Part shown: positions 8,321-17,113 of the stretch, one piece after another
Layout: each line of letters begins with the position of its first letter
Position numbering within the stretch: the stretch's first letter is position 1
From: Bacteroidales bacterium
GTDB lineage: Bacteria > Bacteroidota > Bacteroidia > Bacteroidales > UBA932
NCBI GenBank assembly: GCA_017550525.1
Contig: JAFZOU010000014.1
Location: 1 to 64,000, forward strand
Reading direction: 5' to 3'
Length of the DNA: 64,000 bases
Position numbers and translations under genes: made by a program
Notes under the pieces: model-generated
Databases searched by the model: none
Told to the model about the DNA's origin: nothing
What the model saw: the letters and a program-made list of their open reading frames with translations, nothing else

Positions 8321-9835
8321 ATGGACAAATTAATAGCACTTAACCCTAACGAGGTAGTCTCCTACCTTCAGAAACGGCCCGCAGAGTTCACCAGGGCCGA
8401 CTTACTCAGATTCATCACTGAAAAAGGCATCCGTATGGTTGACTTCATGTATCCCGCCGAGGACGGCAGGGTGAAAACCCTGAATTTCACCGTCAACAGC
8501 CTGGCATACGCAGAGACCATCCTAACGGAAGGAGAGAGGGTGGACGGCTCCAGCCTTTTCCCTTCATTCATAGAGGCCGGGAACAGTGACCTTTACGTAA
8601 TCCCCCGCTACCGCACGGCGTTTGTGGATCCTTTCAACGAGATTCCTACGCTCTGTATGCTCTGCGACTTCTACGACAAAAGCGGAGAGCCCTTCGACTG
8701 CGGCCCCCACGCCACCCTCATGAGGGCCGAAAAAGCCTTCGAGGCATCTACCGGGATGCAGTTCGAGGCCATGGGAGAACTGGAATACTACGTGATTACG
8801 GATGAAGACAAACTTTTCCCCGCAACCGACCAGAAAGGTTACCATGAGTCCGAGCCCTTTGCCAAACTGAACGACTTCCGCCGTGAATGCATGGACCACG
8901 TTGCCAAAACCGGCGGCCAGATAAAATACGGCCACAGTGAGGTTGGAAACTTCACCCTTGAGGGCAAGGTCTACGAGCAGAACGAGATTGAATTCCTCCC
9001 CTGCCCCCTTGACACCGCCGCAGACCAGCTTCTCCTTGCAAAATGGGTTATCCGTAACCTCGCATACCGTTACGGTCTGGATGTGAGCTTCGCCCCCAAG
9101 ATCACCGTTGGCAAGGCCGGAAGCGGAATGCACATCCATATGCGCCTTATGAAGGACGGCAAAAACGTCACCCTTGGCAAAGACGGAAAACTCTCCGAGG
9201 AAGCCCTTCGCGCAATTGCAGGCCTTATGACCATGGCTCCGTCCATCACCGCCTTCGGCAACAAGAATCCCACTTCATACTTCCGTCTGGTTCCCCACCA
9301 GGAGGCCCCCACAAACGTATGCTGGGGAGACTGCAACCGCAGCGCCCTAGTCCGCGTACCCCTTGGCTGGAGCTCCGGAAAGGACATGTGCTCCAAGGCA
9401 AATCCCGTGGAGACTCCCGCCGCGCTGGACACCACCGCAAAGCAGACCTTCGAGATGCGCTCCCCGGACTGCAGCGCCGATATCTACCAGCTTATGGCAG
9501 GTCTCTGCGTAGCCGCCCGTATCGGCCTTGAGATGCCCGCAGAGAAGGCCTTGAAGATTGCCAGGGACACTTATGTGGATATGGATATCCATAAATCTGA
9601 GAACGCGGCAAAGCTTGCAACCCTTGCCCAGCTTCCCACCTGCTGCTGGGAATCTGCGGACAGTCTTGAGAAAGTAAGGGATGTCTATCAGCAGGCCGAT
9701 GTCTTCCGTCCCAGGATGATTGACGGCATCCTGAAGAGCCTAAGAGCCCTCGGAGACTCTTCACTCCACTCCCAGGCGCGTAAGAATCCAGGACTAATGA
9801 AGCAGCTTGTAGAGCAATATTTCTATTGCGGATAG
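8321..9835 (+). CDS. glnA: Glutamine synthetase (type I-like)
   Basis: The enzyme joins ammonia to glutamate using ATP. The 504-residue length fits the GSI-like group and not the 700-residue GSIII type also common in Bacteroidota. The beta-grasp domain (about 20-105) is followed by the catalytic domain with the metal and substrate motifs GELEYY, GHSEVGNFTLEG, SGMHIHM and SYFRLVPHQEAP with GDCNRSALVRVP. I place the start at ATG 8321 because the -7 box ends at 8302; an upstream in-frame ATG at 8270 lies before the promoter. A strong hairpin follows the stop. A FluG-like role cannot be excluded. Confidence 0.87.
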   Translation: MDKLIALNPNEVVSYLQKRPAEFTRADLLRFITEKGIRMVDFMYPAEDGRVKTLNFTVNSLAYAETILTEGERVDGSSLFPSFIEAGNSDLYVIPRYRTAFVDPFNEIPTLCMLCDFYDKSGEPFDCGPHATLMRAEKAFEASTGMQFEAMGELEYYVITDEDKLFPATDQKGYHESEPFAKLNDFRRECMDHVAKTGGQIKYGHSEVGNFTLEGKVYEQNEIEFLPCPLDTAADQLLLAKWVIRNLAYRYGLDVSFAPKITVGKAGSGMHIHMRLMKDGKNVTLGKDGKLSEEALRAIAGLMTMAPSITAFGNKNPTSYFRLVPHQEAPTNVCWGDCNRSALVRVPLGWSSGKDMCSKANPVETPAALDTTAKQTFEMRSPDCSADIYQLMAGLCVAARIGLEMPAEKALKIARDTYVDMDIHKSENAAKLATLAQLPTCCWESADSLEKVRDVYQQADVFRPRMIDGILKSLRALGDSSLHSQARKNPGLMKQLVEQYFYCG

Positions 9836-9866
9836 GACTTTTCAATCCTAAATAGCACAAAAATTC

Positions 9867-9899
9867 ACCGGCCCGTTGCACTCACTGCGACGGGCCGGT
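9867..9899. terminator. Terminator hairpin between glutamine synthetase and uvrD
   Basis: Ten-base arms ACCGGCCCGT / ACGGGCCGGT enclose a short loop. The T-run is better on the minus strand (AATTTTTG), so the hairpin may serve either convergent transcript. The following 150 bases up to the uvrD stop are AT-rich with no gene. Confidence 0.6.
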
Positions 9900-10051
9900 T
9901 ACTTAACCTAAACTTAAACTATGAAAAACTTCGTTGCAAAAATAGCACATTGCAAACACATATGCAATAGTTTTTCGCATATTTTTCAAAAAAAATCTGC
10001 AGATTCCTTGAGGAAAATGCAGATTATCACATAAGGACTTTTTACTCCTAT

Positions 10052-12439
10052 TTAGCAATGTCTCATCTTTGCGAATTTGAGTATCAGCAGTTTATCTCCA
10101 TACTGATCGAAATGGACGCGTGCTTTGAGATCCGGAACCTGGCCCAGAATCTCCAGGATTTTCCCTTTTCCAAAACGGTTGTGCTCTATGCTGTCCCCTG
10201 CCTTGAAGGAGGTCATGGGGTCCGGGACAAAGTTGGCGTCTATGACCGGCGGCTTCACCATGGACGCCCGGTCCTGGCCGGGCGTGACGGTAGGACGGGC
10301 CAAAGGCGTAGCGGAAGGACGGGCCGATGGTGTGGTGGAAGGTCTTGGGGGGGAAATGACGGAAGGCTTTGCGGCAGTACGTGAGCCGTACACGGTAACC
10401 GGACGGCGCTCCCCGAAGGAGCCGCGGCGCCAGGAGAATCCCACGGAGCCGAAGTCATCGTCGTCGTCACGGCGCCCCGCCTCCATGTCTTCACGCGTGA
10501 GCGGATGATCCAGATACTGGGGCGCTATCTCACGAAGGAAACGGCTGGGAGAATTGCTCTCGTGCTTTCCGTTACGCATACGCGTTTGCGCAAAAGACAC
10601 GGTCACAACCCGTTTGGCGCGGGTAATGGCCACATAGAAAAGCCTCCTTTCCTCCTCAAGGTCCTGGGGCGTAAGGAGCCAGCCGCCGGAAGGGAACAGA
10701 TTCTCCTCCATCCCCGTCACGTATACGTAAGGGAACTCCAGACCCTTTGCGGTATGCACCGTCATGAGGGCCACTTTATTGGCCGATTCTTCATCCGACA
10801 CATCCACATTTGAGAGCAGCGACACATTCTCAAGGTAGCTTGCGAGGTCCACGCGAGGCGCCTCATCCACGGCTTCTTCCTCGGCGTCCTCCATAAAGAG
10901 TTTCACGCTGTTGAGAAGTTCCTCCAGATTCGCAAAGCGGGACTGGCCCTCGACGGAAGTATCGGCCTTGTAGAATAGATACAGTCCGCTTTCCTGAGCA
11001 AGTGACATTGCCGCATCATATGCATCCTGGAGCCTTTCCCGGGCCCTCAGGATTATGGCGCAGAATGCCCCGAACTTGGGATTTGACGTGGCCGATGCCG
11101 CCTGGAAAAGAGACACTCCCGCCACACGGGCCTCGTCTATAAGGGCATTCAGGGAAGTATTGCCGATACCCCTTGCGGGCTTATTCACTATCCTCTTGAA
11201 GGACTCATCATCATTAGGATTTACAGCCAACTTGAAATATGCCATCATATCCTTTACCTCCGCCCTTTCAAAGAAAGAGTTGCCGGAGTAGATCATGTAT
11301 GGGATGTTGCGGCGGCGAAGCTGCTCCTCAAGTGCCCTGGACTGGGAATTTGTACGGTAGAGTATGGCAAAGTCCTGGTACTCCGCGCTGTCCATACGGA
11401 TGCGCTGAAGGATGGAAGATGCCGTTTGTGCGGCTTCTTCCTGCTCAGTGAAGGTTCTCACAAGATGGATGGGCTCTCCCTTCTCCCCCATAGAAACGCA
11501 TTCCTTGGGGATTCGGCCCTCATTACGGGCGATGAGGGTGTTGGCGGCATTTACTATATTCTGGGTGGAACGGTAGTTACGCTCCAGACGGAAGAGCTTT
11601 GCCCCCGGGAAATCCCTCTGGAAATTGAGGATGTTCTGGATCTGGGCGCCGCGGAAGCCATAGATGGACTGGGAATCGTCACCCACCACGCAGATGTTCC
11701 GGTGCCGTGCCGCCAACTTGAGAAGGATGAGGTACTGGGCCATATTTGTGTCCTGGTACTCATCCACAAGGATGTGGTCAAAGCGGGACGATATATCGGC
11801 AAGTGCCTCCGGAGACTTCTTGAGGAGGATATTCATGTAGAGGAGGATATCATCGAAGTCCATAACGCCTGACTGCTTGCAAAGCGCGCAGTAGGCGGAA
11901 TAGATGCGGTAGATCTCCGGCTTTTTCTGGTGGTTGTCAGATTCCCTGTAGCCGCCGGCGCCGTTGGAGTACGGAGTGGGCGTGATAAGGTCATTCTTGG
12001 CCTTGGAGATGCGTGAGAGGACCTCCTTGGGCTTGTAGAGTTTGTCATCCAGATTGAGGTTCTTGATGCAGGTTTTCACTGCACTCGCGGAATCTGTCTG
12101 ATCATAGATTGTGAAGGTAGGAGGAAATTCTATCACTGAGGCGTAATCCCTGAGGAAGCGGATGAACACGGAGTGGAAGGTTCCCATCCAGATTCGGCGG
12201 GCTTTCCTTTCACCTACCATAAGGCCTATCCTGTCTTTCATCTCACCGGCGGCCTTCTTGGTAAAAGTAAGGGCCAGGATGCGCTCAGGAGGCACCCCAT
12301 TCTCAATCAGATATGCAATCCGGGAAGTTAAAACCCTGGTTTTTCCAGATCCCGCTCCCGCCACGATGAGCATCGGCCCGCTGACACACTCTACAGCCCT
12401 TTTCTGCTCATCGTTCAAATCCTTCAAAATCTCGCTCAT
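10052..12439 (-). CDS. pcrA: ATP-dependent 3'-5' DNA helicase, UvrD/PcrA
   Basis: This superfamily 1A helicase unwinds DNA in nucleotide excision and mismatch repair and clears replication forks. Motifs run in order: LNDEQKRAV (Q motif), GAGSGKT (Walker A), LALTFTKKAA (Ia), VDEYQDTN (II), VVGDDSQSIYGFRGA (III), RLERNYRST (IV), LMTVHTAKGLEFPYV (V) and FYVAITRAK (VI). A Pro/Thr-rich linker (about residues 695-735) precedes a C-terminal Tudor-like tail (HNRFGKGKILEI) typical of PcrA/UvrD. I use ATG 12439; the TTG nine bases upstream is less likely. It diverges from nqrA. Confidence 0.94.
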   Translation of the reverse strand: MSEILKDLNDEQKRAVECVSGPMLIVAGAGSGKTRVLTSRIAYLIENGVPPERILALTFTKKAAGEMKDRIGLMVGERKARRIWMGTFHSVFIRFLRDYASVIEFPPTFTIYDQTDSASAVKTCIKNLNLDDKLYKPKEVLSRISKAKNDLITPTPYSNGAGGYRESDNHQKKPEIYRIYSAYCALCKQSGVMDFDDILLYMNILLKKSPEALADISSRFDHILVDEYQDTNMAQYLILLKLAARHRNICVVGDDSQSIYGFRGAQIQNILNFQRDFPGAKLFRLERNYRSTQNIVNAANTLIARNEGRIPKECVSMGEKGEPIHLVRTFTEQEEAAQTASSILQRIRMDSAEYQDFAILYRTNSQSRALEEQLRRRNIPYMIYSGNSFFERAEVKDMMAYFKLAVNPNDDESFKRIVNKPARGIGNTSLNALIDEARVAGVSLFQAASATSNPKFGAFCAIILRARERLQDAYDAAMSLAQESGLYLFYKADTSVEGQSRFANLEELLNSVKLFMEDAEEEAVDEAPRVDLASYLENVSLLSNVDVSDEESANKVALMTVHTAKGLEFPYVYVTGMEENLFPSGGWLLTPQDLEEERRLFYVAITRAKRVVTVSFAQTRMRNGKHESNSPSRFLREIAPQYLDHPLTREDMEAGRRDDDDDFGSVGFSWRRGSFGERRPVTVYGSRTAAKPSVISPPRPSTTPSARPSATPLARPTVTPGQDRASMVKPPVIDANFVPDPMTSFKAGDSIEHNRFGKGKILEILGQVPDLKARVHFDQYGDKLLILKFAKMRHC

Positions 12440-12458
12440 ACAGCCCAATTTTATTACG

Positions 12459-12499
12459 CGAAATTAGCAATTTTTTCGTAACTTCGCACAGTATTTTTG
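12459..12499. promoter_or_regulatory. Back-to-back promoters, uvrD / nqrA
   Basis: The minus-strand box is TAATTTCG (12466-12459) and the mirrored plus-strand box is TAACTTCG (12479-12486), around the shared TTAGCAATTTTTT core. Both differ from the consensus TAnnTTTG by one base. A second plus-strand candidate, TATTTTTG, lies at 12492-12499. Confidence 0.6.
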
Positions 12500-12523
12500 T
12501 AAATGCACAAAACCTTAACAATA

Positions 12524-13858
12524 ATGTCAAACAATCTCGCTTTGAAAAAGGGTCTGAACGTACCTCTCAGTGGTACGGCAGCCCCGGAAGTCATAAGGCG
12601 GGTTACCCCTGACGTAGTTGCCGTAAAACCTACCGATTTCAACGGATTCCTCCCAAGGCTTCTTGTGAAGGAAGGTGATGCGGTGCTTGCCGGTTCCCCC
12701 GTTATGGCTCACAAACAAAACCCCGAGATCCTGCTCACTTCGCCCGTAAGCGGCACCGTGCAGCAGATCGTAAGGGGTGAAAAGAGAAAATTGCTTGCAG
12801 TTCTGGTGAAGGCCTCTGAGAAACAGGAAGCCGTGGACTTCGGTGCCAAGGCTCCCGCTACGGACGCAGATGTCCGCGCCCTTCTCCTCAAGAGCGGCCT
12901 GTGGGGATCCCTCATCCAGCGCCCCTACGGCGTGATGGCAGATCCTGCCGTTACACCAAAGGCAATTTTCGTATCATCATTCAGCACAGCTCCCCTTGCC
13001 CCCAATGAGGACTTTGTCCTGGGAGATGCCCTGGCCGATATCCAAGCCGGCGTAGACGCCCTGGGTAAGATTGCTCCCGTGCACGTTTCAATCCGCAGGG
13101 AGAATTCGGCCTCCACGCCTTTCCACAAGCTGGAGAACGTAACCCTCCATGAGGTGAGCGGCCCCCATCCTGCAGGTAACGTAGGTGTCCAGATCAGCCA
13201 CATCTCCCCCATAATGAAGGGTGAGACCGTGTGGACGGTATCCCTCCTGCACCTTGCCGCTATCGGCCGCCTCATTGGCACCGGCAAACTGGACCTCACC
13301 CGCAAGGTGGCGGTTACCGGCCCTGCCGCAACCCGAAATGCATATGTGCAGTGCCTCCCCGGCACTCCCGTGAGTGAAATCACCCACGTCATGCCCGATG
13401 TCCGCGTTATCGGCGGAGACGCCCTTACCGGTGAACTCCTTGGTAAAGACGGTTACCTTGGCTTCTTCCAGAATCAGCTCACCCTCCTTCATGAAGGCTA
13501 TGAACGTGAATGGTTCGGCTGGGCAAAGCCCTTCCGTCCCAAGGTACACTCATCATCCTGGTGCTACTTCTCCTGGCTCACCCCCGGCAAGAAGTACGAC
13601 ATGGACACCAACCTCCACGGCGGTCCCCGCGCCTTTGTGGAAACCAAATGCTTCGAGGATGTCACCCCCATGGACATCTTCCCCATCTACCTCATCAAGG
13701 CCTGCCTTGCAGGAGACATTGAGAAGATGGAGCAGTTTGGCATCTACGAGGTCCTTCCGGAAGACTTAGCGCTGTGCGACTACGTAGACCCTTCCAAGAA
13801 CGAGATCCAGGCCATTATCCAAAAGGGTATTGACCTCATGATCAAAGAAATGGCATAA
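12524..13858 (+). CDS. nqrA: Na+-translocating NADH:quinone reductase subunit A
   Basis: NqrA is the peripheral, quinone-interacting subunit of the sodium-pumping NADH:quinone oxidoreductase. The 444-residue protein shows the family pattern: LKKGLNVPLSGTA at the start, a barrel-sandwich region with VTPDVVAVKPTDFNGFLPRLLVKEGD, and the C-terminal segment YTTNLHGG-like DTNLHGGPRAF with CFEDVTPMDIFPIYLIKA. I choose ATG 12524 since family members begin just before this Leu-Lys-Lys-Gly stretch; an in-frame ATG at 12503 also exists. It is the first gene of a six-gene operon, three bases ahead of nqrB. Confidence 0.95.
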   Translation: MSNNLALKKGLNVPLSGTAAPEVIRRVTPDVVAVKPTDFNGFLPRLLVKEGDAVLAGSPVMAHKQNPEILLTSPVSGTVQQIVRGEKRKLLAVLVKASEKQEAVDFGAKAPATDADVRALLLKSGLWGSLIQRPYGVMADPAVTPKAIFVSSFSTAPLAPNEDFVLGDALADIQAGVDALGKIAPVHVSIRRENSASTPFHKLENVTLHEVSGPHPAGNVGVQISHISPIMKGETVWTVSLLHLAAIGRLIGTGKLDLTRKVAVTGPAATRNAYVQCLPGTPVSEITHVMPDVRVIGGDALTGELLGKDGYLGFFQNQLTLLHEGYEREWFGWAKPFRPKVHSSSWCYFSWLTPGKKYDMDTNLHGGPRAFVETKCFEDVTPMDIFPIYLIKACLAGDIEKMEQFGIYEVLPEDLALCDYVDPSKNEIQAIIQKGIDLMIKEMA

Positions 13859-13861
13859 GCT

Positions 13862-15001
13862 ATGGCAGATCAGAATAAACCTGGCCTTTTTGAAAAAGGC
13901 GGCAAGCTGTACTGGCTTCACTCTTCCATCGACGCTTTTGACACCTTCCTCCGCGTTCCCGGCACCGTAACATTCAAAGGCGCCCACGTGAGGGACGGCA
14001 TAGACCTTAAGCGCGTGATGATCATGGTGGTCATCGCCCTGGTCCCCGCAGCCCTTTTCGGCATGTACAACGTAGGTCTCCAGACCTCCACGCTCTACGG
14101 CCTTGACTGGGGCTGGTTCCACATGTTCTGGTATGGTCTCCTCAGGATGCTCCCTCTGTTTGTGGTGTCCTATGTGGTTGGCCTTGGCATTGAATTCGCT
14201 TCATCCCAGATCAGGGAAGAGGAAGTGAACGAGGGATACTTGGTAACGGGTTTCCTCATTCCGCTCATCGTTCCCGTGGACGTTCCTCTCTGGATGCTGG
14301 CCCTGGCCGTTGCCTTCTCCGTCATCTTTGTGAAGGAGGTATTCGGCGGCACCGGCATGAATATCTGGAATCCGGCCCTTGTAGCCCGCGCATTCCTGTT
14401 CTTCTCCTATCCTTCCAGTATGTCCGGTTCAAGCGTGTGGGTATCCAAGACATGGGTTCCCGCCCTTAAGGACGTGGATGCAATATCGGCCGCAACTCCC
14501 CTTGCAATCGCTCACGACGGCGGCGTAGAGGCTCTGAGTTCCCAGTATTCCTTCATGGATATGTTCTGGGGCTTCATCCCCGGCTCTACCGGTGAGACAT
14601 CCGTGATTGCAATCCTACTCGGTGCCTTCATCCTGGTATGGACCGGAGTCGCTTCCTGGAAGATCATGGTAAGTTCACTGGCTGGTGGCCTCCTTGTGGG
14701 CTGGCTTGGTCAGATTGGCGGAGCAACCACCCTCCCCTGCTACTATCAGCTGGTTATGGGCGGCTTCCTGTTTGGCTCCGTATTCATGGCAACGGATCCC
14801 GTCACCGCAGCCCAGACTGAGGTTGGCAAGTGGATCTACGGTTTCCTGGTAGGTGCCCTTGCCGTTGTGGTCCGTCTGTGGAACCCCGGCTATATGGAGG
14901 GCATGATGCTGGCCATCCTGTTCATGAACACCATGGCTCCCATCATTGACCACTGCGTAGTAAGCGCCCACACAAACCGCAGAATCAAAGCAAAAGCATA
15001 G
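13862..15001 (+). CDS. nqrB: Na+-NQR subunit B (membrane flavoprotein)
   Basis: NqrB is a large integral membrane subunit that carries a covalent FMN and takes part in sodium translocation. About nine hydrophobic segments are visible in 379 residues. The sequence DAISAATPL (about residues 206-214) corresponds to the ApbE flavinylation motif, with Thr212 the expected FMN carrier; the usual Gly of SGAT is Ala here. The VFGGTGMNIWNPALVARAFLFFSYP stretch is characteristic of the NqrB/RnfD family, seen here in two parts around residue 161-183. It lies three bases after nqrA and twelve before nqrC. Confidence 0.95.
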   Translation: MADQNKPGLFEKGGKLYWLHSSIDAFDTFLRVPGTVTFKGAHVRDGIDLKRVMIMVVIALVPAALFGMYNVGLQTSTLYGLDWGWFHMFWYGLLRMLPLFVVSYVVGLGIEFASSQIREEEVNEGYLVTGFLIPLIVPVDVPLWMLALAVAFSVIFVKEVFGGTGMNIWNPALVARAFLFFSYPSSMSGSSVWVSKTWVPALKDVDAISAATPLAIAHDGGVEALSSQYSFMDMFWGFIPGSTGETSVIAILLGAFILVWTGVASWKIMVSSLAGGLLVGWLGQIGGATTLPCYYQLVMGGFLFGSVFMATDPVTAAQTEVGKWIYGFLVGALAVVVRLWNPGYMEGMMLAILFMNTMAPIIDHCVVSAHTNRRIKAKA

Positions 15002-15013
15002 GAGGAGAGTGAT

Positions 15014-15856
15014 ATGAATACAAACAACAACGTATACACCGTAGTCTACACCACAGTAATTGTTGTGGTAGTAGCCGCTATCCTCGCCTTCGTATCCCAG
15101 AGCCTCAAGGCAAAGCAGGACGCCAACGAAAAGGCGGAAACCATTTCCCAGATGCTCACCAGCGCAGGTTACGGCACCAAGGCGGAACTTGACCTCCTTA
15201 ACAATATTGCTAAGCTGGACAAGTACTCAGAGGAAATTGAGGAAGCATTCATCATCAACCTGGACGGTGAAAAAGTCAGTGATCTTGACGGTATTACCGT
15301 TTACGGCCCCAAGGATCTCAAGCGTCAGAACTACAACATCAAGGGCGGCGCCAACAAAACCGGTGAGCCCGAGATTCCCGTTTTCATCTTCAAGAACGGC
15401 CGCACTGTGGTTCCCATTTACGGAGCCGGCCTGTGGGGCCCCATCTGGGGATACATCTCCTTCAACTCAGACCTTACCATCGGCGGTGCATACTTCGACC
15501 ACGAGTCAGAGACCGCCGGCCTTGGTGCAAAAATCAAGGACGACCCTTCCTTCCAGGCAGAGTTCGTTGGTGAGAAGGCAGATTTCTCAGAGATCAACGT
15601 CTTTGATATCGTGAAGGGCGGCGCCCCCAAGGACGCAGATGGAAAGTCCGTAATTGACAACAAGATTGATGCAATTACCGGTGCCACAATGACCTCCCAG
15701 GGTCTTGACGCCGCCATTGACACCTGGCTTGCAGCCTACGCAAAATACTTCATCGGCTCAAAGCCCGCCTGCGACAAACCCTGCTGCGGCGGTCATGAGG
15801 AAGGTGAAGAGCCATGCGAAGGCAACTGTGAACACCATAATGAAGTGGAGGAATAA
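15014..15856 (+). CDS. nqrC: Na+-NQR subunit C with a Cys/His-rich tail
   Basis: NqrC is a single-span membrane protein (helix about residues 8-28) with a periplasmic FMN domain. The flavinylation motif DAITGATMTS places the FMN-bearing threonine at residue 225, the same number as in Vibrio cholerae. After the conserved end (about 248) comes an unusual 32-residue tail containing five Cys (253, 257, 258, 268, 272), three His (261, 274, 275) and many Glu, which could bind a metal. NqrC proteins normally end shortly after this point. The ribosome-binding site GGAGGAG lies just upstream of the ATG. Confidence 0.95.
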   Translation: MNTNNNVYTVVYTTVIVVVVAAILAFVSQSLKAKQDANEKAETISQMLTSAGYGTKAELDLLNNIAKLDKYSEEIEEAFIINLDGEKVSDLDGITVYGPKDLKRQNYNIKGGANKTGEPEIPVFIFKNGRTVVPIYGAGLWGPIWGYISFNSDLTIGGAYFDHESETAGLGAKIKDDPSFQAEFVGEKADFSEINVFDIVKGGAPKDADGKSVIDNKIDAITGATMTSQGLDAAIDTWLAAYAKYFIGSKPACDKPCCGGHEEGEEPCEGNCEHHNEVEE

Positions 15857-15859
15857 GAG

Positions 15860-16474
15860 ATGGACGCAAAACTTAAAGAAACCATTCTGAACCCTATTTT
15901 CAAGGGTAATCCCATTACCGTACTGGTGCTGGGTATCTGCTCTTCCCTGGCGGTCACCGTCACCCTGAAGGGCGCCCTGGTCATGGCCCTTTCCGTAATA
16001 GTTGTCTGCGGCATTTCCAGCCTTATCCTGTCACTGCTCAGAAAGACCATCCCCGGCCGCGTACGTATCATCGTACAGCTTGTGGTGGTTGCCATGATGG
16101 TGATTCTGGTAGACCAGATCCTCAAGAGCTTCGAAGCCACATACGCCATCGACAAGCAGCTGTCCGTCTATATCGGCCTTATCATTACAAACTGTATCGT
16201 GATGGGCCGTATCGAAGCTTTTGCGCTTGGCAACAAGCCCTGGCCCAGCTTCCTTGACGGTATTGCAAACGGCGCCGGTTACGGCCTTATCCTTATTATA
16301 GTAGCCTTCTTCCGCGAGCTTCTGGGTAGCGGCACCCTCTTCGGGTTCGACATCCTTAACCGCTTCGGCTACGTTCCCAACAACCTGGTTATCCTGCCGC
16401 CCTTCGCCCTCATCCTCCTTGGATGCATCGTTTGGGTGCAGCGCTCCATCCAGAAAGGCCTTCAGGAAAAATAA
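15860..16474 (+). CDS. nqrD: Na+-NQR subunit D
   Basis: This 204-residue integral membrane subunit has six hydrophobic segments and pairs with NqrE around the membrane iron-sulfur site of the complex. Family features include the start ending in NPIFKGNPITVLVLGICSSLA (read in two halves around residues 10-30), NCIVMGRIEAFA with its conserved Cys, and GYGLILIIVAFFRELLGSG. The NCIVMGR Cys corresponds to the membrane Fe-S ligand region. It is in the middle of the operon, with three bases to nqrC and twelve to nqrE. Confidence 0.95.
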   Translation: MDAKLKETILNPIFKGNPITVLVLGICSSLAVTVTLKGALVMALSVIVVCGISSLILSLLRKTIPGRVRIIVQLVVVAMMVILVDQILKSFEATYAIDKQLSVYIGLIITNCIVMGRIEAFALGNKPWPSFLDGIANGAGYGLILIIVAFFRELLGSGTLFGFDILNRFGYVPNNLVILPPFALILLGCIVWVQRSIQKGLQEK

Positions 16475-16486
16475 AAGTACAGACCT

Positions 16487-17101
16487 ATGGAATACCTTAG
16501 CTTATTTGTAAAGTCCATCTTTGTGGACAACATGATTTTCGCTTACTTCCTGGGAATGTGCTCTTTCCTGGCAGTATCGAAAAACGTCAAGACAGCAGCA
16601 GGGCTTGGCCTTGCAGTTATCTTCGTGCTTCTGGTCACTCTCCCTATCAACTATCTCCTGAACTCCTATGTCCTCCAGCCCGGCGCCCTTAAGTGGATAA
16701 GCCCGGAAATGGCCGGCGTAGACCTGAGCTTCCTCAGCTTCATAGTGTTCATTGCAGTCATTGCTGCGATAGTACAGATTGTGGAGATGGTAGTGGAGAA
16801 ATTCTCACCGGAGCTCTACTCTTCCCTTGGTATCTTCCTGCCCCTCATTGCAGTGAACTGCGCCATCCTTGGCGGTTCCCTGTTCATGCAGCAGAAAGAC
16901 TTCCTGAACATTGGAGAGGCAACCGTCTACTCACTTGGTTCAGGCCTTGGCTGGTTCCTTGCAATCGTGTCCCTGGCCGCCATCCGTGAGAAGATGAGCT
17001 ACTCCAACGTCCCCGCAGCCCTCAAGGGCCTTGGCATCACATTCATCACCGTGGGTCTTATGGGCATCGCCTTCATGACCTTCATGGGTATATCACTGTA
17101 G
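16487..17101 (+). CDS. nqrE: Na+-NQR subunit E
   Basis: NqrE is the partner of NqrD with inverted topology. The protein has 204 residues and six hydrophobic segments. Recognisable stretches are [30 protein letters not shown], with a conserved Cys, and [16 protein letters not shown], whose Asn-Cys-Ala matches the second Cys of the membrane Fe-S site. The C-terminal [18 protein letters not shown] is also typical. The gene follows nqrD by 12 bases and precedes nqrF by 12, consistent with translation from one transcript. Confidence 0.95.
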   Translation: MEYLSLFVKSIFVDNMIFAYFLGMCSFLAVSKNVKTAAGLGLAVIFVLLVTLPINYLLNSYVLQPGALKWISPEMAGVDLSFLSFIVFIAVIAAIVQIVEMVVEKFSPELYSSLGIFLPLIAVNCAILGGSLFMQQKDFLNIGEATVYSLGSGLGWFLAIVSLAAIREKMSYSNVPAALKGLGITFITVGLMGIAFMTFMGISL

Positions 17102-17113
17102 GAGGACCGCAAT

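Noticed and set aside
9901..10051. Small RNA or gene between glutamine synthetase and uvrD
   Set aside because: The stretch is AT-rich with only weak internal complementarity, and no promoter followed by terminator was seen.
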